Part shown: in pieces, positions 7,787-16,429 of the stretch | Layout of the letters: each line of letters starts with the position of its first letter | How positions within the stretch are numbered: the stretch's first letter is position 1 | Assembly: GCF_014204895.1 (NCBI RefSeq) | Contig: NZ_JACHMF010000001.1 | Span: forward strand, 8,618,001-8,682,000 | DNA from: Paractinoplanes abujensis | Lineage (GTDB): Bacteria; Actinomycetota; Actinomycetes; Mycobacteriales; Micromonosporaceae | Length of the DNA stretch: 64,000 nt | Direction of reading: 5' to 3' | Program-made: the position numbers and the translations under genes | The notes under the pieces: generated by a model | The model's input: only the letters and a program-made list of their open reading frames with translations | The model's database searches: none | Told to the model about the DNA's origin: nothing

Positions 7787-9043
7787 TCAGTGTGCGACGG
7801 CCATCACGGGCTCGGCCGACTCGTCGACGGGCAGGCGCGAAGGCTGCACGACCGTCCAGAGCACCACGACCACGGCCAGCATCGTGCCCGCCACCACGAT
7901 CGCCATGGCCAGGGCGCTGTTGCCGAGCACGCCGACCAGCGGCGCCGCGAGCGCGCCCACCCCGAACTGCATCGCACCCAGCAGCGCGGCCGCGGTTCCG
8001 GCGGCCTCACCATGCCGCGAGAGGGCTAGCGCCGGGGCGTTCGTCATGGCCAGGCCCACCGTGGCCAGCACCAGCCAGAGCGGGATCAGTACACCGGCCA
8101 GCCCGCCGAAGCCGGTGATCGCGAACAGCAGGAAGATCACGCCGAAGACCGCGCCCGCGACCAGCGCGCCCGTCAGGATCTGCACCGGCTGCCAGCGGCG
8201 GAGCAGGCGCACGTTGAACTGGGTGGCGCCGATCAGCCCGATCGCGCCGCCGGCGAAGACGTACGCGAACTGCTGCTCGTCCATGCCGTACTCCTCCTGG
8301 AACACGAAGGAGCTGCCGGAGACGTACGCGAAGAGCGCGGAGAACGCGAGCGCGGCCACCAGGATCAGGCCCACGTAGGCCCGGTCGGTGAACAGCCGTC
8401 CGTAGTCGCGCAGGGTGCCGGTGACCCCGCCGTTGCGCCGCCGCTCGACGGGCAGCGTCTCGGGCAGGAACAGCGCGGTCGCCGTCAGGATGGCGATCGC
8501 GGCCACGGTGAGCACGACGAAGACGCCGCGCCACGAGGTCCAGTTGAGCACCACGCCGCCGATGGTGGGCGCGAGGATCGGGGCCACGCCGACGACCAGC
8601 ATCAGGCGCGAGAAGAGCTTGGCCGCGGCGAGCCCGCTGAACAGGTCACGCACGATCGCCATGGCGACGACGGCGGCGGCTGCGGCGCCCAGGCCCTGCA
8701 GCACTCGCAGGGTGCCGAGCACGGCCAGGTTGGGCGCGACGACGCAGAGCACGGAGGCCAGCACGTGCACGCCGACCCCGGCCAGCAGGGGCAGGCGGCG
8801 CCCGACGGCATCGGAGAGCGGGCCGACCAGCAGCTGCCCGAGGGCCAGGCCGAGCAAAGTGCCGGTCAGCGTCAGCTGCACGGCGGCCTCGGTGGTGTGC
8901 AGGTCGGTGGTGATCGTCGGGAGCGCCGGGAGGTACATGTCGATCGTCAGCGGCCCGAGCGCGGTGAGAAAACCCAGCACGAGGACGATGCGGAGGCGGC
9001 GTCCTGCGGGCAGGAGTTCACCAGGGGAGAGTTCAGCGCGCAT
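7787..9043 (-). CDS. Bcr/CflA-type multidrug efflux MFS transporter
   Basis: About 418 residues and 12 membrane segments. TM1 carries LGPLTIDMYLPALPTI, the classic Bcr/CflA opening. The loop 2-3 motif is GPLSDAVGRRLPLL, and the motif C region is AILAPTIGGVVL. It should export a drug or dipeptide with proton antiport. I take ATG 9043. A TTG at 9055 would add four residues but sits only 2 bp after its GGAG. The 198 bp between it and the next, divergent transporter show no clear operator. Confidence 0.88.
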   Translation of the reverse strand: MRAELSPGELLPAGRRLRIVLVLGFLTALGPLTIDMYLPALPTITTDLHTTEAAVQLTLTGTLLGLALGQLLVGPLSDAVGRRLPLLAGVGVHVLASVLCVVAPNLAVLGTLRVLQGLGAAAAAVVAMAIVRDLFSGLAAAKLFSRLMLVVGVAPILAPTIGGVVLNWTSWRGVFVVLTVAAIAILTATALFLPETLPVERRRNGGVTGTLRDYGRLFTDRAYVGLILVAALAFSALFAYVSGSSFVFQEEYGMDEQQFAYVFAGGAIGLIGATQFNVRLLRRWQPVQILTGALVAGAVFGVIFLLFAITGFGGLAGVLIPLWLVLATVGLAMTNAPALALSRHGEAAGTAAALLGAMQFGVGALAAPLVGVLGNSALAMAIVVAGTMLAVVVVLWTVVQPSRLPVDESAEPVMAVAH

Positions 9044-9253
9044 ATTCGGCGGCAAGTCTCCGGCGACCGGCTTTGTTCCGCGTCGTAATAGTGATCACAA
9101 CCGTGCCGAATCGCGGAAATCGGCTTGACTACCTGCATAAACGATCAGTGACGGGACCCACGTGTGGTCTGGACCGCGATCGGTTGTGACGCCGGTGCAA
9201 GCGGAGAAAAGTGGGAGTCCGTACGTGCCACAGAGCGAGTGAAAGGCGACCCC

Positions 9254-10588
9254 GTGCCCCTGCGTCCCTCAGCAAGGGCCTGGACGGTCTGGGCCGTCGG
9301 CCTCGCCGCGTACATCGTCGCAGTGCTGCACCGCACCTCGCTCGGCGTGGCCGGGCTGGACGCGCAGCACCGCTTCGGCATCGGAGCCGGAGCCCTGGCC
9401 TCGTTCGCCGTGCTGCAACTGCTCGTCTACGCCGGCCTGCAGGTGCCGGTCGGGCTGCTGCTCGACCGGTTCGGTTCGCTGCGGCTGGTGGTCAGCGGCG
9501 GTGTGCTGATGGCGGCCGGTCAGGCGATCATGGCGACCACCGATCACGTCGGCGGCGCCGTGCTGGCCCGCATCCTGGTCGGCGCGGGCGACGCGATGAC
9601 CTTCATCAGCGTGTTGCGCCTGGTGCCGCAGTGGTTCCCGGCTCGCCGGGTGCCGGTGCTGACCCAGATCACCGGGCTGGCCGGGCAGGCCGGGCAGGTG
9701 CTCTCGGCGGTGCCGCTGGCTGCCATGCTGGCCGGCCCCGGCTGGAGCACCGCGTTCCTCGCGACCGCGGGAGCCGGCGTCTTCGTCGCGGTGGCCGCCT
9801 TCCTGGCCCTGCACGACACCCCGGAACGGCGGATCACCGTCGGCGCCGCGATCACCATGCGGCAGGTCGGGCACGACCTGAGCAGCGCGTGGCGGCACCC
9901 GGGGACCCGGTTGGGGCTGTGGACGCACTTCACCACCCAGTTCACCGGCACGGTGTTCGCGCTGATGTGGGGCTTCCCGTTCCTGATCGCCGGGCAGGGT
10001 CTGCCCCAGGAGACGGCGAGCGCTCTGCTCACCCTGTTCGTGCTGGTCGGCATGGCCGCCGGGCCGATGATCGGGCTGCTCGTGCAGCGGCATCCGCTGC
10101 GCCGGTCGTGGCTGGTGCTGGGGGTGATCGCGGCCAACGCGGGCGGCTGGGGCCTGGTGCTGGCCTGGCCCGGGCACGCGCCGATGCCGGTGCTGGTGGT
10201 GCTGATCGTGGCGCTGGGCCTGGGCGGCCCGGGCTCGATGATCGGTTTCGACTACGCCCGCACGTTCAACCCGCCGAGCCGGCTCGGCACCGCCACCGGA
10301 GTGGTGAACGTCGGCGGCTTCGTCGCGTCGCTGCTGTCGATCGAGCTGATCGGCCTTATTCTCGACGCGCGCACCGGCGGCGGCGCCACGTATGACATCG
10401 CCGACTTCAAAGTGGCCATGTCGGTGCAATACATATTCATGATCGTCGGCGTCGCCGGAATTCTGCGAACGCGCAGGCTGGCCCGTGAACGCATGGCCGC
10501 GGAGGGCATCGTGGTCCGCCCGCTACGCGAGGTGTGGGCGGATCGCCGGGGTTTAGCGATCGCGCGTAAGGAGAAGGCCAAGGCCTGA
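9254..10588 (+). CDS. MFS transporter
   Basis: 444 residues and 12 predicted membrane segments, starting at GTG 9254 after GAAAGG. TM1-2 read AYIVAVLHRTSLGVAGLDA and the loop motif is VGLLLDRFGSLRLV (GxLxDRFG). It belongs to the broad nitrate/nitrite/organic-anion-like MFS group, which often starts with an LHR-x-S-LGVA segment. Substrate is unknown. It is divergent from the Bcr/CflA transporter. A gap of 33 bp separates it from the next gene, which may be co-transcribed. Confidence 0.82.
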   Translation: MPLRPSARAWTVWAVGLAAYIVAVLHRTSLGVAGLDAQHRFGIGAGALASFAVLQLLVYAGLQVPVGLLLDRFGSLRLVVSGGVLMAAGQAIMATTDHVGGAVLARILVGAGDAMTFISVLRLVPQWFPARRVPVLTQITGLAGQAGQVLSAVPLAAMLAGPGWSTAFLATAGAGVFVAVAAFLALHDTPERRITVGAAITMRQVGHDLSSAWRHPGTRLGLWTHFTTQFTGTVFALMWGFPFLIAGQGLPQETASALLTLFVLVGMAAGPMIGLLVQRHPLRRSWLVLGVIAANAGGWGLVLAWPGHAPMPVLVVLIVALGLGGPGSMIGFDYARTFNPPSRLGTATGVVNVGGFVASLLSIELIGLILDARTGGGATYDIADFKVAMSVQYIFMIVGVAGILRTRRLARERMAAEGIVVRPLREVWADRRGLAIARKEKAKA

Positions 10589-10621
10589 CAGTCACCACAA
10601 GAGGGCAGAGGCAAGGAGGAC

Positions 10622-11392
10622 ATGACCGAGCACGCACCGGCCAAGATCTTGTCCGGCATCGACATTCCCAAGACCATCGCAGGAACCCTGGCCGCGGTCT
10701 CCGCCGCGGTTGTCGGTTCCTTCCTAGGCGTCGCCGGCACTCTCATCGGCGCGGCCGTGGCCAGCCTCATCGGCTCGGTCGGAACGGAGCTCTATCACCG
10801 GTTCATCAACCGCGGCAGCGAGAAGATCAAGACGTTCGTGACCGCGCCGGCCGCGGTCGGCACCCCACCGGTCGCGGCGGCCGAGGACGAGGTGCCGTCG
10901 GACGAGCCCGTGGTCGACCGGCGCCCGGTCAAGATGCGCTGGGGCCGGATCACCGCGGCCGCCGGCCTGCTGTTCGTGCTGGCCATGGGCGGCATCACGG
11001 TGTTCGAGCTGATCGCCCAGCGTTCGATCGCGGACGCGGTCGGGCACAAGACCAGCTCCAGCACGACGTTGGGCAACGCGTTCAAGGGCGACAACGGCTC
11101 GGACGAGAAGCCGGCCACCACGCCGTCCACGCAGCCCTCGGCCGACCCGACCGGTGAGCCCACCGCGGACCCGGCCGAGACGGCCGCCCCGACCGGCACG
11201 GCGGCGCCCACGGACACCTCGGCGCCGGCCGAGTCGCCCGAGCCGCAGCAGACCGACGGCACGCAGACCGGCACGGCGCCCACCGAGGCGCCGGCGGACG
11301 GCCAGACCGAGCCGGACGGCACGACGCAGGACTCCACCACGCAGAACGGCGACGTGCAGAACCAGCAGGTCCAGCCGAACGGAACGGAGTAG
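10622..11392 (+). CDS. Membrane protein with Thr/Pro-rich extracytoplasmic tail
   Basis: The 256-residue protein starts after AAGGAGG. An N-terminal hydrophobic, glycine-rich segment (about 17-57, with GSFLGVAGTLIGAAVASLIG) may be a membrane hairpin. A second clear TM is at about 117-135 (AAGLLFVLAMGGITVFELIA). The remaining 115 or so residues are rich in Thr, Pro, Ala, Glu, Asp and Gln (many TAAPTGT- and TEAP-like steps) with no folded domain. I do not recognise a family. It is followed after 4 bp by the DinB gene. Confidence 0.7.
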   Translation: MTEHAPAKILSGIDIPKTIAGTLAAVSAAVVGSFLGVAGTLIGAAVASLIGSVGTELYHRFINRGSEKIKTFVTAPAAVGTPPVAAAEDEVPSDEPVVDRRPVKMRWGRITAAAGLLFVLAMGGITVFELIAQRSIADAVGHKTSSSTTLGNAFKGDNGSDEKPATTPSTQPSADPTGEPTADPAETAAPTGTAAPTDTSAPAESPEPQQTDGTQTGTAPTEAPADGQTEPDGTTQDSTTQNGDVQNQQVQPNGTE

Positions 11393-11396
11393 GCAG

Positions 11397-11894
11397 ATGG
11401 ATGCCAAGGGCGTACTGACCGAGGCCTTCGGGCGCCTCCCCGAGCTCGTGCACACGGCCGTGCACGGGCTCACCGCCGACCAGCTGCGGTGGCAGCCGGC
11501 GAAGGGGGCCAACTCGATCGGGTGGCTGGTCTGGCACCTGACCCGGGTGCAGGACGACCACGTGGCCGACGTGATGGGCACCGAGCAGGTCTACGCCGGT
11601 GGTGATTGGCCCGCCAAGTTCGGACTGAAGGACCCGGGCGAGACCGGGTACGGGCATGACGCGTCCGACGTGGCCGCGGTGGCCCCGGAAAGCGCGCAGG
11701 TGTTGCTCGACTACTACCAGGCGGTCCACGACCGTACGGTGGCCTGGCTCGCGGACCTCACCGAGGCCGACCTGGACCGGGTGGTCGACGACAACTGGGA
11801 TCCGCCCGTGACGCTCGGGGTGCGGCTGATCAGCGTGTACGACGACGACGCGCAGCACGCGGGCCAGGCGGCCTACGTGCGCGGGTTGCTGTAA
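11397..11894 (+). CDS. DinB family protein (DUF664-like)
   Basis: 165 residues. The four-helix DinB bundle is indicated by LVHTAVHGLTADQLRWQP near the N-terminus, then GWLVWHLTRVQDDH and the C-terminal SVYDDDAQHAGQAAYVRG. The three His (in WHLTR, near VQDDH, and DAQHAGQ) are positioned like the metal-binding His triad. Related enzymes use mycothiol or bacillithiol as a cofactor, including mycothiol-dependent maleylpyruvate isomerases. Only 4 bp follow the previous stop, so the two are probably one transcript. A strong bidirectional terminator follows. Confidence 0.85.
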   Translation: MDAKGVLTEAFGRLPELVHTAVHGLTADQLRWQPAKGANSIGWLVWHLTRVQDDHVADVMGTEQVYAGGDWPAKFGLKDPGETGYGHDASDVAAVAPESAQVLLDYYQAVHDRTVAWLADLTEADLDRVVDDNWDPPVTLGVRLISVYDDDAQHAGQAAYVRGLL

Positions 11895-11897
11895 AGG

Positions 11898-11927
11898 AAA
11901 GCGGGCGGGGGCGACCCCGCCCGCTTT
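11898..11927. terminator. Strong bidirectional rho-independent terminator
   Basis: AAAGCGGGCGGGG (11898-11910) and CCCCGCCCGCTTT (11915-11927) form a perfect 13-bp stem with a GCGA loop. T runs follow on both strands. It separates two convergent genes. Confidence 0.92.
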
Positions 11928-11930
11928 TTC

Positions 11931-13397
11931 TCACGCCGAGGACGGCTCGGTCAGCGGCAGCCGTACGAGGAATTTGGTGTCGCCCGGCTTCGAGTCGAGC
12001 TTGATGTCGCCGCCGTGCCCGTTGACCACGATCCGGTACGAGATGTCCAGGCCCAGGCCCGTGCCCTCGCCCACCGGCTTGGTCGTGAAGAACGGCTCGA
12101 AGACGCGCTTCTTGAGATCCTCGGGGACGCCCGGACCGGAGTCACCGACCGACACGACCACGTGATCGTCTTCGCGGTACGTCTTGACGGTCAGCGTGCC
12201 GGCGCCGTTCATGGCCTGCACCGCATTGTCGATCAGGTTGGTCCACACCTGGTTGAGCTCGGCCGGGTGGGCCGGAACCTGCGGAATCGTACGGTCGTAG
12301 TCCTTCACGACCTTGATCCCCTCACCGATCTTGTGGTTGAGCATGACCAGCGTGCTGTCGAGGCCGGAGTGCACGTCGATCCACTGGTGCGCGGCCCGGT
12401 CCATCTGCGAATACTGCTTGGCCGCGGAGACCAGCGACGACACCCGGCTCGTGGCGTCCTCGATGTCGGTCATCAGCTGCTCGGTCTCGAGCGCGTAGCC
12501 GATCCAGTGGATCGCCTGGTCGAGCAGCTTCTGGGTGCCGACCCGCTCCTCGATCAGCGTGAGGCACTCGATGTCGAGGCCGCCCTGGGCGAAGACCGGC
12601 GCCAGGTCCCAGCCGCCGGTGACGTTGCGCTCGTCCATCCAGTCGCCGAGCTCGTCCTCGCGGTCGGCCGTCTCCATCGCGGTCAGCGGCTTGGCCTTGG
12701 CCGCCCGCTCGATCACGTCCTCCTGCAGCTCGACCAGCGCGACCAGGCGCTCCGGGTCGACCTTGCCCGCGGCCAGCATGGCCAGCTTGTGCCGCATGCC
12801 GGCGACCCGCTGGCGCAGCGCGGAGGTGGCCCGGGAGGCGGCCGCGGCCGGGTTGTTGAGCTCGTGCATCAGACCGGCCGAGAGCGCGCCCAGCGCGGTG
12901 AGCCGCTGCCGCTCACTGACCGCGGCCTGGGTGTTGCGCATGCCGATGGTCAGGCCCTCGAGCAGGTGGATCGCCATCGGGAACCACTCGCGCATCATCC
13001 AGCCGAAGTCGTTGGCCGACAGCACGAAGAAGTCGCTGTCGTCGAGCGCGCGCAGGCTCATCATGTAGTTGCGCTGGACGCCGTCGTCGCGCAGGTAGGC
13101 GTTGGTGGCGCCCATGTAGACGCCGCGCTGCTCGGTGCGGTTGGTGCGCACCTCGTCCTGCCCGACCCGGCGGGTGAGCTCGATCGTGCCGCTGAGCAGC
13201 ACGAAGAACTGGTCGGCGGGGTCGCCCTCGCGGATCACCACGCCGCCGGCCGGCATGTGCATCGTGCAGCCGTGCTCCGAGATCCAGGTGAGCTGGTCGT
13301 CGGTCAGCTTCTCGAACAGGAACAGGGTGCGCAGCTCGTCGTTGGTGAGCTGCCCCGGCTCGCACGGAACGAGCTTGACCTCAGCGGTGTCACTCAT
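11931..13397 (-). CDS. Cyclic-nucleotide-binding domain sensor histidine kinase
   Basis: 488 residues. A cNMP-binding beta-roll occupies about 20-150 (GGVVIREGDPADQFFVLLSGTIEL). The H box is LGALSAGLMHELNNPAAAA with His178. The ATPase domain has NLIDNAVQAM (N box), DSGPGVPEDL (G1), FEPFFTTK (F box) and GEGTGLGLDI (G2). No transmembrane segment is present, so it senses an internal signal. It follows the response-regulator/reductase fusion by 3 bp, and the pair is a recurrent actinobacterial gene couple. The phosphoacceptor is probably the fused receiver domain. Redox signalling through the partner flavoprotein is inferred. Confidence 0.9.
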   Translation of the reverse strand: MSDTAEVKLVPCEPGQLTNDELRTLFLFEKLTDDQLTWISEHGCTMHMPAGGVVIREGDPADQFFVLLSGTIELTRRVGQDEVRTNRTEQRGVYMGATNAYLRDDGVQRNYMMSLRALDDSDFFVLSANDFGWMMREWFPMAIHLLEGLTIGMRNTQAAVSERQRLTALGALSAGLMHELNNPAAAASRATSALRQRVAGMRHKLAMLAAGKVDPERLVALVELQEDVIERAAKAKPLTAMETADREDELGDWMDERNVTGGWDLAPVFAQGGLDIECLTLIEERVGTQKLLDQAIHWIGYALETEQLMTDIEDATSRVSSLVSAAKQYSQMDRAAHQWIDVHSGLDSTLVMLNHKIGEGIKVVKDYDRTIPQVPAHPAELNQVWTNLIDNAVQAMNGAGTLTVKTYREDDHVVVSVGDSGPGVPEDLKKRVFEPFFTTKPVGEGTGLGLDISYRIVVNGHGGDIKLDSKPGDTKFLVRLPLTEPSSA

Positions 13398-13400
13398 GGC

Positions 13401-15059
13401 TTACTGCGCCTCCAGGTAACGATGGACCAGCGTGACGGCCATCGCGCCCTCGCCGACCGCCGAGGCCACCCGCTTGACGGAGTTGGCCCGGACGTCGCCG
13501 GCGGCGAAGATGCCGGGAACACTGCACTCCAGGTAGAACGGATCCCGCTCCCGATCCCATCCCTTCGGACGGGTGCCATTCGAGAGAAGATCCGGCCCGG
13601 TGTAGACGAAGCCCTTCTCGTCGCGGGCGACGGCGGTTCCCAACCAGTCCGTACGGGGTTCGGCCCCGATGAAGACGAAGAGGTAACCGCACTCGACGGT
13701 GGTGCTCTGGCCCTCTTTGCTGTCGCAGATCGTGATGGCCTGCAGATGGCCGTCGCCCTGGGCGCCGATCACCTCGCACCGCGTACGGACCCGGATGTTG
13801 TCGATCTTGTTGAGCTGCTGGATCAGGTAGTACGACATCGACGCCTCGAGCGAGTCGCCCCGCACCAGCAGCGTGACCGTCCGCGCGTACCGGGAGAAGA
13901 ACAACGCCGCCTGCCCGGCCGAGTTCGCGCCGCCCACGATGTAGACGTCGGTGCCCGCGCAGGACGGGCCCTCGGTCGAGGCCGAGCCGTAGTAGACGCC
14001 GGAACCGGTCAGCTCGGCGATGCCGTCGGCCACCAGCGGCCGATACGCCACGCCGGTGGCCAGCACGATCGAGTGGGCCGAGATCTCGCCGCCGTCGGCG
14101 AAGCTCAGCGTGCGGGCCGAACCGTCCTGCCGCAGGCCCGTCACGTCGCGCGTGGTCAGCACCTCGGCCGAGAACTTGCCGGCCTGCCGCCGCGCCCGGT
14201 CGGTCAGCTGGGCGCCCGAGATGCCGTCGGGGAAGCCCAGATAGTTCTCGATGCGCGAGCTCTGACCGGCCTGGCCACCCACCGCGCGCCGCTCGACCAG
14301 CAGCGTCTTGAGGCCCTCGGAGGCGCCGTAGACCGCGGCACCGAGCCCGGCCGGGCCGCCCCCCACGATGATCAGGTCGTAGAAGTCGCGTCCGGGCGCC
14401 GTCGACAGCCCGACCGCCTCGGCCACCTCGGTCGTGCTGGGCTGCGCGAACGTGCGCCCGTCGGAGGTGACCACCAGCGGGATCGACTCGGGACCGACCC
14501 CGGCTGCCTCGAGCAACCGGCGGCCCTCGGACTCGTCGGCGCCCAGCCACCGGTAGGGCACCAGGTTGCGGGCGAGGAAGTCACGGATCTCGTACGACGG
14601 CTCGCTCCAGCGGTGCCCGACGACGCGGATGTCCTCCATCTCGCGGTCGCCGGTGGCCTGCCAGGCGTCGAGCAGCGCGTCGATCACCGGGTAGAGCTTC
14701 TCCTCCGGCGGGTCCCACGGCTTGAGCAGGTAATGGTCGACGTCGACCACGTTGATGGCCTGGATGGCGGCGTCGGTGTCGGCGTACGCCGTCAGAAGCG
14801 CGCGCCGCGCGTTGGGGAACAGGTCCATCGCCTGCTCCAGGAACTCGATGCCGTTGGTCTGCGGCATCCGGTAGTCGGCGAGAATGACGGCCACGCGGCC
14901 GCCACGCAGCTTGAGTTCTTTCAGGGCGTCGAGGGCCTCGGAGGCCGACGACGCGCGCACGATGCGGTACTGGTCGCCGTAACGACGGCGCAGGTCGCGG
15001 GCGATGGCCCGGGAGACCGCGGGGTCGTCGTCGACGGTCAGGATCGCGGGGTGGCCCAT
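13401..15059 (-). CDS. Fused response regulator/thioredoxin-reductase-like flavoprotein
   Basis: 552 residues. The receiver domain (1-125) has LTVDDDP and phospho-acceptor Asp62 in LADYRMP. A Trx-like segment follows (about 140-215). Then comes a pyridine-nucleotide-disulfide oxidoreductase with FAD loop IIVGGGPAGLGAA, NADPH loop YIVGGANSAGQAA and the C-terminal GIFAAGDVR. The usual CxxC of thioredoxin reductase is absent: the corresponding region reads YYGSASTEGPSCAG. It therefore probably acts as a flavin sensor or NAD(P)H oxidase rather than a true TrxR. It is transcribed just before its likely partner kinase. Confidence 0.88.
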   Translation of the reverse strand: MGHPAILTVDDDPAVSRAIARDLRRRYGDQYRIVRASSASEALDALKELKLRGGRVAVILADYRMPQTNGIEFLEQAMDLFPNARRALLTAYADTDAAIQAINVVDVDHYLLKPWDPPEEKLYPVIDALLDAWQATGDREMEDIRVVGHRWSEPSYEIRDFLARNLVPYRWLGADESEGRRLLEAAGVGPESIPLVVTSDGRTFAQPSTTEVAEAVGLSTAPGRDFYDLIIVGGGPAGLGAAVYGASEGLKTLLVERRAVGGQAGQSSRIENYLGFPDGISGAQLTDRARRQAGKFSAEVLTTRDVTGLRQDGSARTLSFADGGEISAHSIVLATGVAYRPLVADGIAELTGSGVYYGSASTEGPSCAGTDVYIVGGANSAGQAALFFSRYARTVTLLVRGDSLEASMSYYLIQQLNKIDNIRVRTRCEVIGAQGDGHLQAITICDSKEGQSTTVECGYLFVFIGAEPRTDWLGTAVARDEKGFVYTGPDLLSNGTRPKGWDRERDPFYLECSVPGIFAAGDVRANSVKRVASAVGEGAMAVTLVHRYLEAQ

Positions 15060-15069
15060 GGCAAATACC

Positions 15070-16239
15070 TCAGCTATCCGCAGTCGGGGTGGCCAGGAGG
15101 TCGGCGTATTCGGGGTGACGGTCGAGATATCCGCTGATGAAGGGGCAGGAGGCGACGACCGGGGTGGCGCGGCCGCGCGCGTCCTCGAGCGCGGCCGAGG
15201 CGAGCCGGCCGGCCAGGCCCCGGCCCGAGAAGGACTGCTCGATCACGGTGTTCAGCAGCTCGATCCGGTCGCCGTGGCGGCGATAGTCCAGCACACCGGC
15301 CACCTCACCGCCGACCAGCAGCTCGTAGCGCCGCCGCTCGAAGGCGTCGACCACCACGGCGTCGGTCGCGTCGGGCACGCCGACCTGGGCGCTGCCCTCG
15401 ACGCGCAGCTTGCGCCGGGCCCGCTCGTAGAAGCTGGTGTTGCCGAGCCGGATGACCTGGGCCGCCGACGGGATCGGCTCGATCGACAGCTTGTCGCCCG
15501 GCCCGGCGTAGCCCTCGATGATGCCGTCGACCTCGATGGCGAGCCGGCCGCTGGTGGGCAGCACGTCGATGTCGAGCTGCTCCTGCAGGGCCAGCATGAG
15601 CGGGCGGTTGAACGACGAGTGGGCGGCCGAGGCGGTCACGATCAGGCCCTCGACGTTGGGTGAGACGATCGGGCCGCCGGCCGAGAAGCTGTACGCCGTG
15701 GAGCCGGTGGGGGTGGCCACGATGACGGCGTCGGCCGCGTAGTTGACGAAGTTCTTGCCCTCGAGGCTGATGCCGACCGCGGCCAGCCCTTCGCCGGGCA
15801 CGCGCACCATGGCGATGTCGTTGAAGGCTGACACGTCCTTGCCGTCGGGCAGCACGGTGCGCACCGCCGTACGGGACTCGATGGTGAACTTGTGCTCGTC
15901 GATCGCGGTGAGCGCGTCGGTCAGATCGGGCAGATCGACCTCGGCCAGGAAGCCGAGCCGGCCCACGTTGACGCCCAGCACCGGGGTCTTGCGCCCCTCG
16001 ACCAGGCGCATCGTGCGCAGCATCGTGCCGTCACCGCCCAGGCTGACCAGCAGGCCGGCCCGCTCGACCATCTCGTCGGCGGTGACCGCGACGGCCTCAC
16101 AGTCGATGCGGTCGATCTCGTCGTGCAGGCCCAGCACGGTGACGTTGCGCCGCTCGGCCCAGTCGACGATCGCCTCTATCGCCGATCCGCAGTCGCGTCG
16201 CGGGTGCAGGACGAGCCCTACGACCTTGACCATCCCCAT
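15070..16239 (-). CDS. NAD kinase fused to a YjdJ/NATD1-like acetyltransferase domain
   Basis: 389 residues. Residues 1-285 form a complete NAD kinase: VSLGGDGTMLRT (GGDGT at 68-72), NVGRLGFLAEV, and the second-domain ATPTGSTAYSFSAGGPIV. It would phosphorylate NAD to NADP with ATP. Residues about 299-383 match the small YjdJ-type GNAT fold: LLNTVIEQSFSGRGLAGRLA, then VVASCPFISGYLDRHPEYADLL with the conserved CPF and HPEY. The usual actinobacterial NAD kinase ends near residue 290, so this is a fusion. It sits upstream of the redox two-component pair with a 10-bp gap. Starts at 16239 or 16233 are both possible. Confidence 0.88.
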   Translation of the reverse strand: MGMVKVVGLVLHPRRDCGSAIEAIVDWAERRNVTVLGLHDEIDRIDCEAVAVTADEMVERAGLLVSLGGDGTMLRTMRLVEGRKTPVLGVNVGRLGFLAEVDLPDLTDALTAIDEHKFTIESRTAVRTVLPDGKDVSAFNDIAMVRVPGEGLAAVGISLEGKNFVNYAADAVIVATPTGSTAYSFSAGGPIVSPNVEGLIVTASAAHSSFNRPLMLALQEQLDIDVLPTSGRLAIEVDGIIEGYAGPGDKLSIEPIPSAAQVIRLGNTSFYERARRKLRVEGSAQVGVPDATDAVVVDAFERRRYELLVGGEVAGVLDYRRHGDRIELLNTVIEQSFSGRGLAGRLASAALEDARGRATPVVASCPFISGYLDRHPEYADLLATPTADS

Positions 16240-16358
16240 GCCGGATTACCGCCCGTTCTCGTAGTTCAAGAAGACAGCCTTGCACGTCCGGCGCCGGATC
16301 GGCGAGGGCAGGCGACGGAGCACACGCGGGTCTTTCGGGCAGGTTTCCTTCTCGTTTC

Positions 16359-16373
16359 TTGACAGCGTTGTCA
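16359..16373 (+). promoter_or_regulatory. Possible promoter/operator of the secreted protease gene
   Basis: TTGACA at 16359-16364 fits a -35 element. It overlaps an inverted repeat, TGACA (16360-16364) and TGTCA (16369-16373) with a GCGT spacer, 57 bp upstream of the protease ATG. No convincing -10 at the standard spacing was seen, so confidence is low. Confidence 0.3.
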
Positions 16374-16429
16374 GACATAGACAGCCTCCGATTTATCCCC
16401 GGTTTTCCCGGCGCTCCGAGAGGATCCCC

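Noticed and set aside
12015..15137. Open + strand frame of over 1000 codons opposite the kinase, reductase and NAD kinase genes
   Set aside because: It is an antisense shadow of three well-supported minus-strand genes; its translation is Arg, His, Gly and Val rich with no domain.
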